Below are positions 40,279 to 50,588 of a stretch of DNA of 64,000 bases, in pieces. Source of the DNA: Ulota crispa (lineage: Eukaryota > Streptophyta > Bryopsida > Orthotrichales > Orthotrichaceae). Below the pieces are notes generated by a model, which saw only the letters and a list, made by a program, of their open reading frames with translations, made no database searches and was not told the origin of the DNA. Within the stretch, counting starts at the first letter, position 1, and every line of letters begins with the position of its first letter. Location of the stretch: positions 17,414,409-17,478,408 of the forward strand of contig OY987250.1 of NCBI GenBank assembly GCA_963920765.1. Reading direction: 5' to 3'. Made by a program: the position numbers and the translations under genes.

Positions 40279-41449
40279 CCCTCCACTGACAACCAACCAG
40301 ACAACGAAGATACAACAAGTATTAGGTTTGGGAAAAAAGCAATTCCTGGACACTTTAGGGGCAACAGAATATTCTTAGGTAGTGTTAGCTTGCACCCTTC
40401 CCACTGCACTAACGACAAATAAATCCTTATAACAATTCGAAGATTAGAATTGTCAATAATCATGCAGTTTCAAGACTATTCAACTTTGCATGCATTCCAA
40501 GACTGCAACTTTAAAACCATGACACTCACTATCAATGCACGCAATCCTTCATAAATTGAAACAACACTCCACCAAGCCATGCGTGTCAATATCAATCTCA
40601 CCTCTTCATATATAGCAGAAACACCAACTAAATCCTGGCTCGAAAGCCTCAGGACCGGTTGTCTTCCTTCCGAGCGCACGCAATAGAGTCAAGCTCACCA
40701 ATCACCTGCAAGACAAAACATGAGCTCTTTGACTGCTCTGTACAGTTCTTACTTAAAAAAGTCATGACTTTATGCAACACAAACACTACATAAGCCTTGC
40801 ATTCACTCACAAAATCCTTCATTCAAACAGATTGCTGAGCTCCGGAAACGAAGCAAAAGAAATAAAATCTCAACAAATCGTTGGATACGATGTCTTACTT
40901 ATTACTTCAACTCCAGCAATGCAAGTGATTCTAGGACTAACAAAGGCACTATCAGAGCTACGACATCATAGAAGCGCGCCTGCGTTGCAAAATTCAAGAA
41001 CAAACTAAACCCTATCACGAGTGCGTCGTGGTTCCAAACAAGCTCAAATTGAAGAAACGCTCTTGGCGTGCACGTAACGAGTTTAAGCCTACGATTGAAG
41101 TCACATAGTCATCCAAACAGACTGTCCTTTTCACTTAACCCTAAACTGTCCCGGACGTCCGGTTTTACTTGCTCACCACCGATTGACACCATCTCAAACT
41201 CCTGGTCGGCATCCGATAGCTCTTACGGATCGCAAGCCAAGCGATTGAGTGCGACTTCTCCCGCAATGATTACGCAAACTGATAAAGGCAAGAGCAAGCA
41301 AGAGCAAGAAGAGTTCAAGCAGGTAAGAGCGGGGGGAAAGGAGTGGCCAGCTACAAAGGACCTCAACTCACTCGCTCGTGCAAAAGCCGACACACAGATG
41401 ATTGCTCATCATCACACTGACTACCCTACCACCAACGCAAAAGCGCTCA

Positions 41450-41458
41450 AAACCCTAA
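41450..41458 (+). promoter_or_regulatory. Telo-box AAACCCTAA
   Basis: AAACCCTAA, the short telomere-like motif common in plant promoters of housekeeping and translation genes, lies 1.2 kb upstream of the DUF707 start codon. The motif is short and may be fortuitous. Confidence 0.35.
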
Positions 41459-42053
41459 AACCCGAAACTTGCAATAACACGCGCAAAAGGACGTCGAAAT
41501 CCGACAAAACTACAATGCACAGCTAAAATTATCTGACGACAATGATATGCGCCAAACCATCGCCGAAACTACAAATTTGCGTGAAGCGTCCACCAGTCTC
41601 TGTACTTCTACCTCATGAGGCAGACGGTGACTGTGAGATTATTTGATTCTCGTCACGTACCTTAAGTTGTGTTACCTCCGGATTACTTAAGCACGCAACT
41701 GAAGCGCAGCAGCTTCAATAATATGTTGGGAGAGGCGGGAGCACCGCACGAGGGAAGTCGATTTGAGGAGAAACTCAAACATTTATTTCTGGAAATTTTA
41801 AAACAGGAACAAGTGGTTTTGGTCTTTATGCGTATGTGCATGTGGTGTGACGGTGGGCGATTGCGATGGTGTGGAGATTGAAAGATTGTTCATTTGTTTG
41901 TTCCTGCGATGATTGCTAATAATGGACGGCTATTTATATGGACGAGGTGGAACTGTGGAGCGTGGCGAGCTCATTAGGGTTTGGTGTTCGCGTGCCGGCC
42001 GGAGGGAGGTGCATGCCCTGCCGTCGTCCTCCCCAAATGCCCCGTGATCGCTG

Positions 42054-42080
42054 CTTTCCAGGGCCTGGATCCCTGGAAAG
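42054..42080. repeat. Perfect 10-bp hairpin
   Basis: CTTTCCAGGG pairs perfectly with CCCTGGAAAG across a 7-base loop, in the GC-rich patch upstream of the DUF707 gene. Its function is unknown; it could be a protein-binding palindrome or an RNA hairpin if transcribed. Confidence 0.7.
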
Positions 42081-42127
42081 TAGAGTTGAATGAGGCCCGA
42101 TTCAGACTAGCGTCTGGCCGAAAATTT

Positions 42128-42137
42128 CTCACGTGAG
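42128..42137. promoter_or_regulatory. G-box palindrome CTCACGTGAG
   Basis: A 10-bp palindrome centred on CACGTG, the core site for plant bZIP and bHLH factors. It lies at the edge of the GC-rich patch upstream of the DUF707 gene. Regulation of that gene by it is inference. Confidence 0.35.
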
Positions 42138-42289
42138 TGGTCGAAATTTGGATTTTTTGAGCTCTTGGGTTTAGATTGCAAGTTTGTCTGGTACTTTTAC
42201 ATCCAACTTCACCACCCTACGGACCACCCAATATAGCCACGTTAGCGGTCAAGATAATGAAGATTTGGGGCCTGCTCCAAGGGTGGTAA

Positions 42290-42588
42290 GGTAGGAGCAT
42301 CCATAAGCGTCAAACTGAGGGTTTTGACCATGATGAGTATCAATAAACATCTAGCAAATTATAGGATCCTATGAGGAACAGAAAAAAATAAGTTTGCACA
42401 TTCCAATGTATTATTTGGATACTGTGAGAATAAGTTGTGAATTTTTAAAGAGCAAGCTGCCATTGCACCCATAACCACTTTTAAGATGTTGTACATCCTT
42501 GTCATTACATCTATTTACTTCCATTGATTTTCCAAGATTTTAGAGGTGACGGTTATGGGGACCATTGACGCTTATGGATGCTCCTACC
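42290..42588. mobile_element. Short inverted-repeat element M1, copy 2
   Basis: The ends GGTAGGAGCATCCATAAGCG and CGCTTATGGATGCTCCTACC are perfect inverted repeats of at least 20 bp enclosing a 299-bp body. The interior is the reverse complement of the element at 5327-5622. The ends here are better conserved, so this copy is probably younger. Confidence 0.8.
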
Positions 42589-42592
42589 ATAC

Positions 42593-42738
42593 CACTACAA
42601 GGAACACTCTCCAAAATGACAAAAAGATGTCCAAATCAACATGGCTAAATCTACAGGAATTGTCCAATTTGACAGTCTTTTTGTCATTTTGAACACATTT
42701 AGTCACTTTGGACAATTAGGACACAATTTCTTGTAGTG
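42593..42738. mobile_element. CACTA-ended MITE with TAC duplication
   Basis: It starts CACTACAAGGAACAC and ends TTTCTTGTAGTG, with a 3-bp duplication TAC at 42590-42592 and 42739-42741. CACTA termini and 3-bp duplications are diagnostic of the CACTA (EnSpm) superfamily. At 146 bp it is non-autonomous. It abuts the right end of element M1 copy 2. Confidence 0.8.
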
Positions 42739-43001
42739 TACCAAACTCGTCCGGCAGAGGCACACTCTTGGATGACACATGATTACATGGAAATGTTTCT
42801 ATTGGGCAAAACACATAACAGGGTGCCAATTTCCGTGTCTTGGCCGGTTGCTAGTTTGAACCGTGCCTAATACTCCCTCTGTACCTCTAAAACGTCCAAA
42901 TCAAACATGTTTCTTGTACAATACCACTAAAAAGCTTGTTTTTTTGTTGATTTCAAACGCTCAAAAAGCATTTGCCATGTTCAATGATCTCATGGGATAA
43001 C

Positions 43002-43738
43002 TAAACCCCTCAAGGTCCAAACAGCTTTTTTTGAGTTGTGTAGTGACTTTGGGCAGGTCACTACAAATGGATTTCTCATTTGTTTTTTATTTTATTTTCA
43101 CACATGAAGTACCCAAGGAGTAGCTTTAAGGCCCAACAATTTTCGTAACTTTGAACTACATGGTTCAAAAGTTATTGCATGAATTGTTGTTTTCTTTGCT
43201 CATCAAGGCAGCCTTGGCAGCTCAAAAACTTCTTTAAAAATTACATTTCAAAATTGGGTTTTTAAAAATTGGTTCTTTAGATCTATATATAGATGGGAAG
43301 CTTTGAATCATTCAATTTCCACTAATGAGATGAAAGTTATGAGAAGTTTTAGTTTGCGGGTAGGTATGGAGTCTACATACCCACAAACTAAAACTTCTCA
43401 TAACTTTCATCTCATTAGTGGAAATTGAATGATTCAAAGCTTCCCATCTATATATAGATCTAAAGAACCAATTTTTAAAAACCCAATTTTGAAATGTAAT
43501 TTTTAAAGAAGTTTTTAAGCTGCCCGGGCTGCCCAAACGAGCAAAGAAAACAACAATTCATGCAATAACTTTTGAACCATGTAATCCAAAGTTACGAAAA
43601 TTGTTGGGCCTTAAAGCTACTCCTTGGGTACTTCATGTGTGAAAATAAAATAAAAAACAAATGAGAAATCCATTTGTAGTGACCTGCCCAAAGTCACTAC
43701 ACAACTTAAAAAACGTTGCCTGGGCCTTGAGGGGTTAA
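43002..43738. mobile_element. TTAA element H: full-length hairpin derivative of subfamily A
   Basis: The termini are TAAACCCCTCAAGG (left, TTAA mutated) and CCTTGAGGGGTTAA (right). The whole 737 bp is one near-perfect inverted repeat with arms of about 365 bp meeting near 43369-43373. Part of the arm (CTTCTCATAACTTTCAT through the AGATCTAAAGAACC segment) matches the interior of subfamily A elements, so it looks like a snap-back derivative of that subfamily. A transcript would form a long double-stranded RNA. Its right TTAA is the left TTAA of the next element. Confidence 0.85.
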
Positions 43739-44660
43739 CCCTTGAAGAACCATGGTCTTTATTTTGTGAAAAGACACTCAAAACTGCCACCTCTATGGCA
43801 AAGAGTAAAAAAGTTTGAAGATCAGGCATTTTGCATATTTGACCATAGGATCTTGTGCTAGACTACTATAAAAATGTGTCATACAAAACTCAAGAACTTT
43901 GACGGCATAGATTGGAAGATATTTGCATTTAAAAAGTTAAAAACAATTTTTTTTGCACCTTGCTTGACTAGATTTTTTAACTTTGAAAATTTTTAACTTA
44001 AAAATTTTGCACTATAGAGTTTGGAATTCTATTTTTGCATGGTGGGAAGTTGAGTTGGGAATCTTGGGAAAAAAATTCAAAAAAGAATACTTAATTTTCA
44101 TTCTTTAAAAAAATATCAGGTAGAAGAAGGTATGAGATTGAACAAAAACTTAAATTGCTAATAACCCTGCAATGGGATTGAAATGCAATAATCTCAATGG
44201 TGAGATTGTTCTAGAAAGCAAACTTCACCCTCTCCAACAACTTTTTTTTGAAAAAATGTTAAACCTGCATTCAAAAATGAAGTTTATAAGTTATTTTTTC
44301 AAGAAGATGCTTGAGTTGCCTGAAAAACAAGATTATCCATAACTTTCTCATAACTAGTCCAAATGGAATGAATCAAAGCTTTAGATGTAGATAAAGATAT
44401 AATCTAAAAGGAAAAAATTAAATTTTTTTTCAAGTTTTTATAAGAATTTTTTTGCTGCCCCTAGTCCCCAAATTTGTGCTTATTTGGGCATGACTTTTGC
44501 TCCCTGGCATCAATTGGAATAAAATTAGATTCCCCAAAAGCTAATATGTTTTTCTATCTTCAAAAAAAGTTTCATAAAATTAGGACAAAATTTAAGGCCG
44601 TAGGTACCTGCTCAAAATCCCATTTGTCCCCCGTAGGGACAATGGTCCTTTAGGGGTTAA
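43735..44660. mobile_element. TTAA element, subfamily A, copy 2
   Basis: It starts TTAACCCTTGAAGAACCATG and ends GGTCCTTTAGGGGTTAA; length 926 bp. It aligns with 736-1658. The right end carries GGAC/GTCC around CATT and, further in, TTGTCCC facing GGGACAA. The left end carries a bulged AAGAACC/GGTCTT stem. No reading frame. It shares the TTAA at 43735-43738 with the hairpin element on its left. Confidence 0.8.
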
Positions 44661-44958
44661 GCAATTAGAGAGCATTCTTCTCCTAGCAAGCTTAGCCTTG
44701 CCTATATGAGGTACCGTTGCTACTATTAATCTTTACATCATCAATAATGAGGAGCTGGCAGTATGCACAAATATGGTATTTTTTGCATGGAATTTGAGTG
44801 CCAAAACGGCAACATCAAAGCTGGAGATTTTGCATACATTTTGGTAGATGGTATATTGATCGGCTAGAATGCATGTTTCACTAGCACAAAGAGTAAAAAC
44901 ACAATTAATCCTTTGCAAGGAAACTTTTTGGATATTTTTTGGAGGTATAGAGGGAGTA

Positions 44959-45455
44959 TTTTACTTAGTTAGAGCTTCTCCAAAGTTGCACTCCAAACTT
45001 GACACTTCAAGATATCTTGTTTATTTTTGAAGGGCTCTCAAAATTCTAGTTCTCTAGATTTGCTCTTCAAATGTGCTCCATAAGTAGTCATATGACTAGT
45101 CACCAAGAGGAATAAAGGATAATAGTCACTAAACTTTAAATTAATAGTGTTTTGAAAGGCCATTGCTTGACACACTAGGATGGAGTGCCATGAGCTTGGG
45201 GAGATCATTACTAATTGTTTAGAAACCAAGTGAGTTAAAAAATAGGGTTCATTTATTTCAAAGAACAAAAAGTTTATATAATATGTAGCTACTAGAGGGT
45301 ACATGATATCCAAATTATTTTAATACATGTAAATTAAGGTATTTTAAAACACTTGGTAGTAAGAATTTTTGTTTATAAATTGGCATTGACAACCAAAGAT
45401 TGTGCAATTTTTTATAGTACTATAAGTCTTCCTAACATGTTGTACCGACAAAGTT
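44959..45455. other. AT-rich intergenic DNA
   Basis: No gene or repeat recognised between the Stowaway-like element and the C-rich tandem repeat. The minus-strand frame at 45038-45313 has no recognisable feature. Confidence 0.5.
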
Positions 45456-45770
45456 ATGCACCCCATGCACCCATGCCCCCTCATGCATGCCCCCTCATGC
45501 ACGCCCCCCATGCCATCTTCCATGCACGCAATCCTCCATGCACACCATCCCTATGACATCCCATCCCCCCATGCCCCCTCATGCATGCCCCCCATGCCAT
45601 CTTCCATGCACGCCATCCTCCATGCACACCATCCCTATGACATCCCATCCCCCCATGGCATCCCCAAGCCTCTAATCCCAACCCCAATCCTAGCCCCAAT
45701 CCTAGCCCCAATCCTAGCCCCAATCCTGACCCCAATCCCAACCTCGATCCCTCAAACCCAATCCTAATTC
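45456..45770. repeat. C-rich tandem repeat tract
   Basis: Strand-asymmetric C-rich DNA in an AT-rich setting. First come short CATGC and CCCC units. Then a unit of about 95 bp is present twice (about 45480-45574 and 45575-45660), each containing CCATGCCATCTTCCATGC and CCATCCCTATGACATCC. Last come about four 12-bp units of CCCCAATCCTAG (about 45678-45730). On the minus strand this gives regularly spaced GGGG runs that could form G-quadruplexes. Open frames here come from the repeat and are not genes. Confidence 0.85.
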
Positions 45771-46550
45771 CAAGAAGTTATAAATTTAATTACTAAGCTG
45801 AAGGACAACCACCATAGACACCTTTTCAATTGCATTCTATTATAATGTAGATGAAAAAAGTTAAAACATCCATTGATGCTTTTAAATGATTAACACAATA
45901 TTTGCTAATTTGGAAAAAAGACTTTCTCAAAACCAATTTTGAGATACTAAATTTTGCATTTGTGAGAATAATTTGGTGACTTGAAGTGATTTTTTTGATA
46001 ATTCCTTCAAGATATTTCATCACTAAGATAAGCTCTTGTAAAAAATCTTCATAAATTCATTCTAAACCACTTAAAAACTCTTAAAAGTGAAAAATTCAGA
46101 AGTCCCAAAATTGGGGTGTTTTCCCAAATTAATGAATATGGCGTTGATTACTTTAGGGCCAACTTTGTCTAAAATTCATGCATGACAATATTACAACATC
46201 AATGAAAACATGCAATAAAGAATTAACGTTTATGTTTTAGGTGATTTTGGCTATTATTTCTATCAACTCCCACCTATTGAAAAGCCCAAGTTTTAAAAGT
46301 TAATATTGAGAAAAATATTTTGTTGTATTCTACTTCATTTTCTAATAAGTAGCTGGCCATTGATATTGTCAAATCACATGAAAGAAAGAAGAGAAGGAGC
46401 AACAACTTCAATGAAAAAACAAGAGTAGCCAAAATTGTTTTATTTTTTATTACTAGTATCTGTTTGCTTTACATGATGTCTTTGAAAAAATGGTCTTTGG
46501 AACAAGTTGATTACAATCTAGACTTTAGATGTTGATGAAAGTTTGAGCAT
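45771..46550. other. AT-rich intergenic DNA
   Basis: Nothing recognised; only short chance frames. Confidence 0.5.
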
Positions 46551-46553
46551 GAT

Positions 46554-46715
46554 CACTAGAAGAAAAACAGCAATAAACAATTAAGTAATTGAGTTGTTGT
46601 GCAATTATTGTGACCATATGTGACCATATAACAATTATGAAATGACTACATATGGTCACAATAATTGCACAACAACTAAATTATCTAGTTGTTTATTGCC
46701 ATTTTTCTTCTAGTG
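46554..46715. mobile_element. CACTA-ended hairpin MITE with GAT duplication
   Basis: CACTAGAAGAAAAAC at the left pairs with the right end TTTTTCTTCTAGTG. The pairing continues inward through GCACAACAACT/AGTTGTTGTGC and TGTGACCATATG/CATATGGTCACA, so nearly all 162 bp form a hairpin. GAT at 46551-46553 and 46716-46718 is the 3-bp target duplication expected for the CACTA superfamily. Non-autonomous. Confidence 0.88.
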
Positions 46716-46722
46716 GATGGAC

Positions 46723-47392
46723 TTAACCCCTGAGCACCCCAGATGATAGAATGTGGCCTCTCCCAATCTTGAAATTTTGAATTTTGGCTTGGTCAAGGTT
46801 CAACTGCTTTTTGTTTATGAACAAAGTACAAGAGGGAGTCATGAAGTGACAGAAGGAAGTTGGCAATTTGTTAATTGGGGAGGTATGTAATAGTAGTCAC
46901 CATTTTTCTACAAATTAGATCCTGGTTTTTTGATGTTCTAGCAATTTGGGGTCAAGTACAAATCGTACATAGTTTGGTAAGCATTCACCTCCTGCAAGCA
47001 CTCTACAAACTTTGGAGCTGTCATGTGAGTTCATTTTTACGTAAAAAAATCTGCAAATTTGTGAGTCCCTCACCACGCATGTCACCTCCCTCCTTTGAAA
47101 ATTTCGTGGAAATTGGATAGTTTCTCGAGCCGCTCTAAATTTTCTAAGTGCCGGATCCAATTGCTCCGGGTGTTTTTTCTTGGAGTCAACACCAATTTGA
47201 CCGTTATAAATTCCAAAACCGCACGGTGAAACCTTCCCAAAAATTTCAAGAAGCTGGCTACACTAAGTATCTCCCACTTTGAACAGTCACCTGACTTTGA
47301 TCCTCTTGCTGCATTTTTGGTAAAACCTCAAGTGGCACCATGTCCATTTTGACCGTCTTTCGCGGTTCGAGCGCTGGGCGCTCAGGGGTTAA
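46723..47392. mobile_element. TTAA element, subfamily D, copy 1
   Basis: It starts TTAACCCCTGAGCACC and ends GCGCTCAGGGGTTAA; length 670 bp with both TTAA intact. Read inward, the right end has a perfect hairpin GAGCGC/GCGCTC with loop CCA. It lies only 4 bp beyond the duplication of the CACTA MITE. The interior has no reading frame and is less AT-rich than the flanks in its last 300 bp. Confidence 0.8.
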
Positions 47393-48769
47393 CATGTGCA
47401 GATAAACACAACACAATTCTTACTTAGCAATAGCGCAGTGCTCCTCTGCACTTAGCATGCAATAATTGCAAATCCCAAGACTAGTACTTTTTTGGTCAAA
47501 ATCCAAAGGAAAAAATCCAAAGGAGAGATCCATGGAAAGCACCATGCTTTGGACACCTACAAGTTGCAAAATGGCACGTTTCAATAATACCCAAGAATAG
47601 ACTGCAATGCAAAGTGTGGACAAGCAAGTTACTATTATTGACCTCTCCAGCATGAGACTTCAGTCTATAAGTACCGCCGTATTCCTTCTATACGTGGAGC
47701 ATCTTTCAACACCTGCATTGTGGGGATTGTTCCTATTAGCACAAGAGTTTGAAGACTTACCATTACTAATTTGCAAAGAGATAAACAACACATCAATCAA
47801 CACACATTACCAAAACGTTCTTGTAAAGAAGGTAAGTTACTAAATCCTTTAAATTTTTACACTTTTCAAAAAAACATAAGAGCTCACCAGATGATGACAA
47901 GATTCAGTGCTTCAAGGAGATGATAGATCTAAGACAAGGTCATTGATTATGAATTGGTTTTATACGCTCAAGATGGTGTTGCATAGAGCTGCAACAAGAA
48001 ATTTTATAAATGAAGAAGCAGCTTGCGAGCAACAAGCGAGAGAATCATAAAAACTTTGGTTCTGGTTTTGTGCCACCGAAACGCTTGTTTATATAGCATT
48101 CACCCACTTATTGTGAGGTCTTCAATTTAATAAGATTTAGGGTTTAGTAGAAGTCACCTAATACTGTAGTTCCTAACTGGCACTTGAGGTTTGGTGATGT
48201 TACCCTCAGATGTTATTGTTGGCCACATTAGCTGCCATGCAAGATCAATGGATACGAAGGAGCGGCAAGGTGAAGACCTCCTCCCTAATACTCTATCATT
48301 GCACGTTAAGAGCGTTGGTAAACACCAGTGCGAACAGATCTTAAGAAAATCAAAGAAAAGCTCAATGTACAGTACATCATGATTGTTAACAACTCAATGA
48401 TTAAGAGTGGTCAGATTCCATGCTTAATTCACAACATTGGATTGTCCAGTCTACATGTTACACAGACATTCTAATTAACGGAACCTGCAAAAAAGTATTC
48501 TAGAAGCCAGATGCTCATTGAGCCTTGGAGTCGAGAACCCTAAAACCTGAACAGGCTAAACCCTAAATTGCCATAAAATGTTCAGTTACACAAGCAAGTA
48601 CCTGCCCTTTGCCACGAATGGTCCCAGGTCCCTCCAACAAACTCCCGGAAGTTAAATTTCTTACTATTGACCTGCATGTATGTACAAGAGAGAATATGCA
48701 CAAACATTGTAGACATTTATGGTCGTAGAATGTGAGCATCTCCTGAGGACTAAGATCTGAGACCTCCTA
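47393..48769. other. Intergenic DNA and 3' flank of CCMH
   Basis: No gene recognised. The last 100-200 bp before 48770 are probably the CCMH 3' untranslated region on the minus strand. Two telomere-like CCCTAAA stretches occur near 48538-48573. Frames such as 47607-47843 and 48191-48382 lack any family resemblance. Confidence 0.45.
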
Positions 48770-49739
48770 CTATAGCTGCCAAAGGCGGGGCCATGTCCAT
48801 GCTTTCCTTTGCGAAGGAGGCAATACGAGTGATTTAAGCATTCTATGTTCGGCTGGGGTGAGCGGAATCCCTTCCAACAAAGCGTCTGCCATCCTTCCCA
48901 CATCCCGCTGCTTTGCCCTTCCCCGATAAAACGTCACTCCTGCTATCGCTCCGATCACTGCCACCTGACTCATTCCAACCATCCTACTTTAATTATGCAG
49001 TAGAGGATACTATTTGCGTCACTTTAACACATGTAGAACCTTATTATTTGAAAGAAGTACATAGCAGTTGAGAAACCTTTGAGCACAAGCACCAAACCTA
49101 CTGAAATCTAAATGCATACTTACGCAATTTCAGAGTAAGAGGTTGTTGACCACAAGAAGTGACAGTAGACAACCTCATTCCCATTCAAGGATCCGTGGCA
49201 AGTCTTGCTTATTGGAGGCCAACCAAGCGTATGTACAGATGAGTACTAAAAGCAGAATAGATCACATCAGGTCCTTGATAAAATTACTATTAAAATGACA
49301 ACAGAGGCCTGAAATCAAAGATGCAAATTTCTCCATGTCAAAGACAGTCAGGCTCAACTTACCGGGCCTAACCAAAGAATCGCCGTTTGAGCATCAAAAG
49401 CTGGAGAGTAGAGAATCGATTCACCGTACTCAGTAGTAAGCATGTGATAAATCTCCTTGTCGCTACGGCCTGCTCGTATATCGTCTCGAATGACCTGCAT
49501 AACAACAGGAGCAAGAATTCAGCAATTAAAGCGCAAGAGATAAGTGAGTAAGAAGAAAGTTGGATATGAGATGAAAGAAAAACCTTGCGAAGTCGGACGG
49601 CAATATCGGCAGCCGATTCCTCGATGGACTGGTGGCCGCACTCGAGGCAACGCACGTTGTGAGAGATGTGACGAGCTCGGGCTTCGACCTGCGCAGTTCG
49701 GACGCGATCTTCCACGGAACTGGACTCGCCATCCGCCAT
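48770..49739 (-). CDS. CCMH: Cytochrome c-type biogenesis protein CCMH (mitochondrial)
   Basis: Component of the system I cytochrome c maturation pathway in the mitochondrial inner membrane. It keeps the apocytochrome CXXCH cysteines reduced for haem ligation, working with CcmF-type subunits. Coding exons: 49739-49584, 49494-49363 and 48964-48770, joined in phase 0 into 160 residues, the expected size for plant CCMH. The conserved redox motif RCxxC is present as RCLEC (residues 30-34), within HNVRCLECGHQSIEES. The middle exon reads IRDDIRAGRSDKEIYHMLTT and YGESILYSPAFDAQTAILWL. A membrane segment begins near residue 90 and runs through VAVIGAIAGVTFY (97-109). The tail LTPAEHRMLKSLVLPPS is typical. 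The ATG at 49739 fits the family start. No cleavable presequence is evident, as in other plant CCMH. Confidence 0.93.
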
Positions 49740-50587
49740 TGCTGAGACTATGCAAGACTACGAGAGCGGCGGTTTCGCACGCATCCTGCGAACAAGTGGC
49801 TCTGTAAAAAACCCTAAAACCTCCCCGGTGAATCAACACATGAGCATGGATCGAAGAAGAGACAAGCGTATCACCTACACACAGCACCACATTTTCCAAT
49901 CAGTCCACATGAAATAAATCTTTCGTGGAAAATCAGAACTCCACGTCAGAGCTCATTATTCCCAGTGATAAAATTGCACGGAGTACATAGTCTACGACTG
50001 ATTGAACCAGAACAAGTCCGTCTAGTATCAAAACTTGAAACTCTTGTCAAGAGAATCCAGATCATGTGATCATTTGAGAAGTGTTGATTGCCAATTCCAA
50101 TTGATCCAGTAATTCGATCCCCGAAAAATGAACCGAAAGCAATGCACGCAAACCCTAACATGCCATCACAATACAAAGAAACTTAAGAAAACAAAATCAG
50201 AGAAGTTTAAACATAAAATACAGTTCTATTTCTGTTTCGCACGCATCATCAAATCGACACGGACCACAAGGTCACCATCAACGAAGCCTTACCGCGGCAT
50301 CACCGCATTTTAGTGTGAACGGAGAAGAAGCTCCAAAATGCAGCCAGAAAGAACTCAATTGAACACCAAAAGAGGCGAGAAGAGCCTCATACGAAAGCCA
50401 CGAAAGACGAGGATACCGAATGGAGCGTGGTGGTGGGATAACCATGCACCTGCAAAGGCAAAAAGGCTTGGAGAAACACGGATTACCGCGAGCTTTTGTT
50501 TCCAAGCCCCTGCTCCGCCACCTCTGCAGCCGTGCAAATTCTTCCCAGAAAGAAAGAATCAAAGAATCAAATCGGAATCTTATATAA
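49740..50587 (-). promoter_or_regulatory. CCMH 5' leader and promoter region
   Basis: A less AT-rich region between the CCMH start codon and the M2 element. A telo-box AAACCCTAA lies at 49809-49817 and another at 50150-50158. A TATA-like TATATAAG lies on the minus strand at the far end (50579-50588). The frames at 50278-50616 overlap each other on both strands and look like leader sequence. An 800-bp leader would probably contain an intron, which I could not place. A separate small gene here is possible but unsupported. Confidence 0.4.
49809..49817 (+). promoter_or_regulatory. Telo-box AAACCCTAA upstream of CCMH
   Basis: Telomere-like promoter motif 70 bp upstream of the CCMH start codon, a common position for telo-boxes in plant housekeeping genes. 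Short motif, so only moderate support. Confidence 0.4.
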
Positions 50588-50588
50588 G
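50579..50588 (-). promoter_or_regulatory. Candidate TATA box for CCMH at the edge of element M2
   Basis: CTTATATAAG reads as TATATAAG on the minus strand and lies at the junction with the terminal repeat of element M2 copy 2. If used, transcription would start roughly 30 bp to the left. It is the best TATA-like match between CCMH and the repeat. Confidence 0.3.

Larger units (their letters stand above)
40279..42289 (-). promoter_or_regulatory. 5' leader and promoter region of the DUF707 gene
   Basis: The start codon is preceded by a likely intron acceptor, so at least one non-coding leader exon lies upstream, possibly near 40650-41500, where GC content is higher. I cannot fix the transcription start. 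The plus-strand frames at 40772-41526 and 41669-41881 are low-complexity and antisense to this leader; I do not call them genes. Motifs worth noting are a telo-box at 41450-41458, a perfect 10-bp hairpin at 42054-42080 and a G-box palindrome at 42128-42137. A second gene reading rightward from here cannot be excluded, but no exons support one. Confidence 0.4.
42873..44956. mobile_element. Stowaway/mariner-like element split by two TTAA insertions
   Basis: The ends CTCCCTCTGTACC and its weaker inverse ending in GAGGGAG are flanked by TA (42871-42872 and 44957-44958), the mariner/Stowaway target duplication. About 425 bp of its own sequence remains: 42873-43001 and 44661-44956. Both parts align with the element at 59404-59985, for example ATGAGGAGCTGGCAG and CGGCAACATCAAAGCTGGAG. 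Two TTAA elements sit between the halves. Confidence 0.85.

Noticed and set aside
41068..41526. Plus-strand frame of 152 codons upstream of the DUF707 gene
   Set aside because: Low-complexity, Ser/Lys/Thr-rich, no family resemblance, and antisense to the probable DUF707 leader.
45456..45767. His/Pro/Met-rich frame over the C-rich tract
   Set aside because: Open only because the repeat lacks stop codons; both strands are open and the peptide repeats mirror the DNA units.
48530..48575. Interstitial telomere repeat from CCCTAAA motifs
   Set aside because: Only isolated seven-base matches separated by other sequence, not a tandem array.
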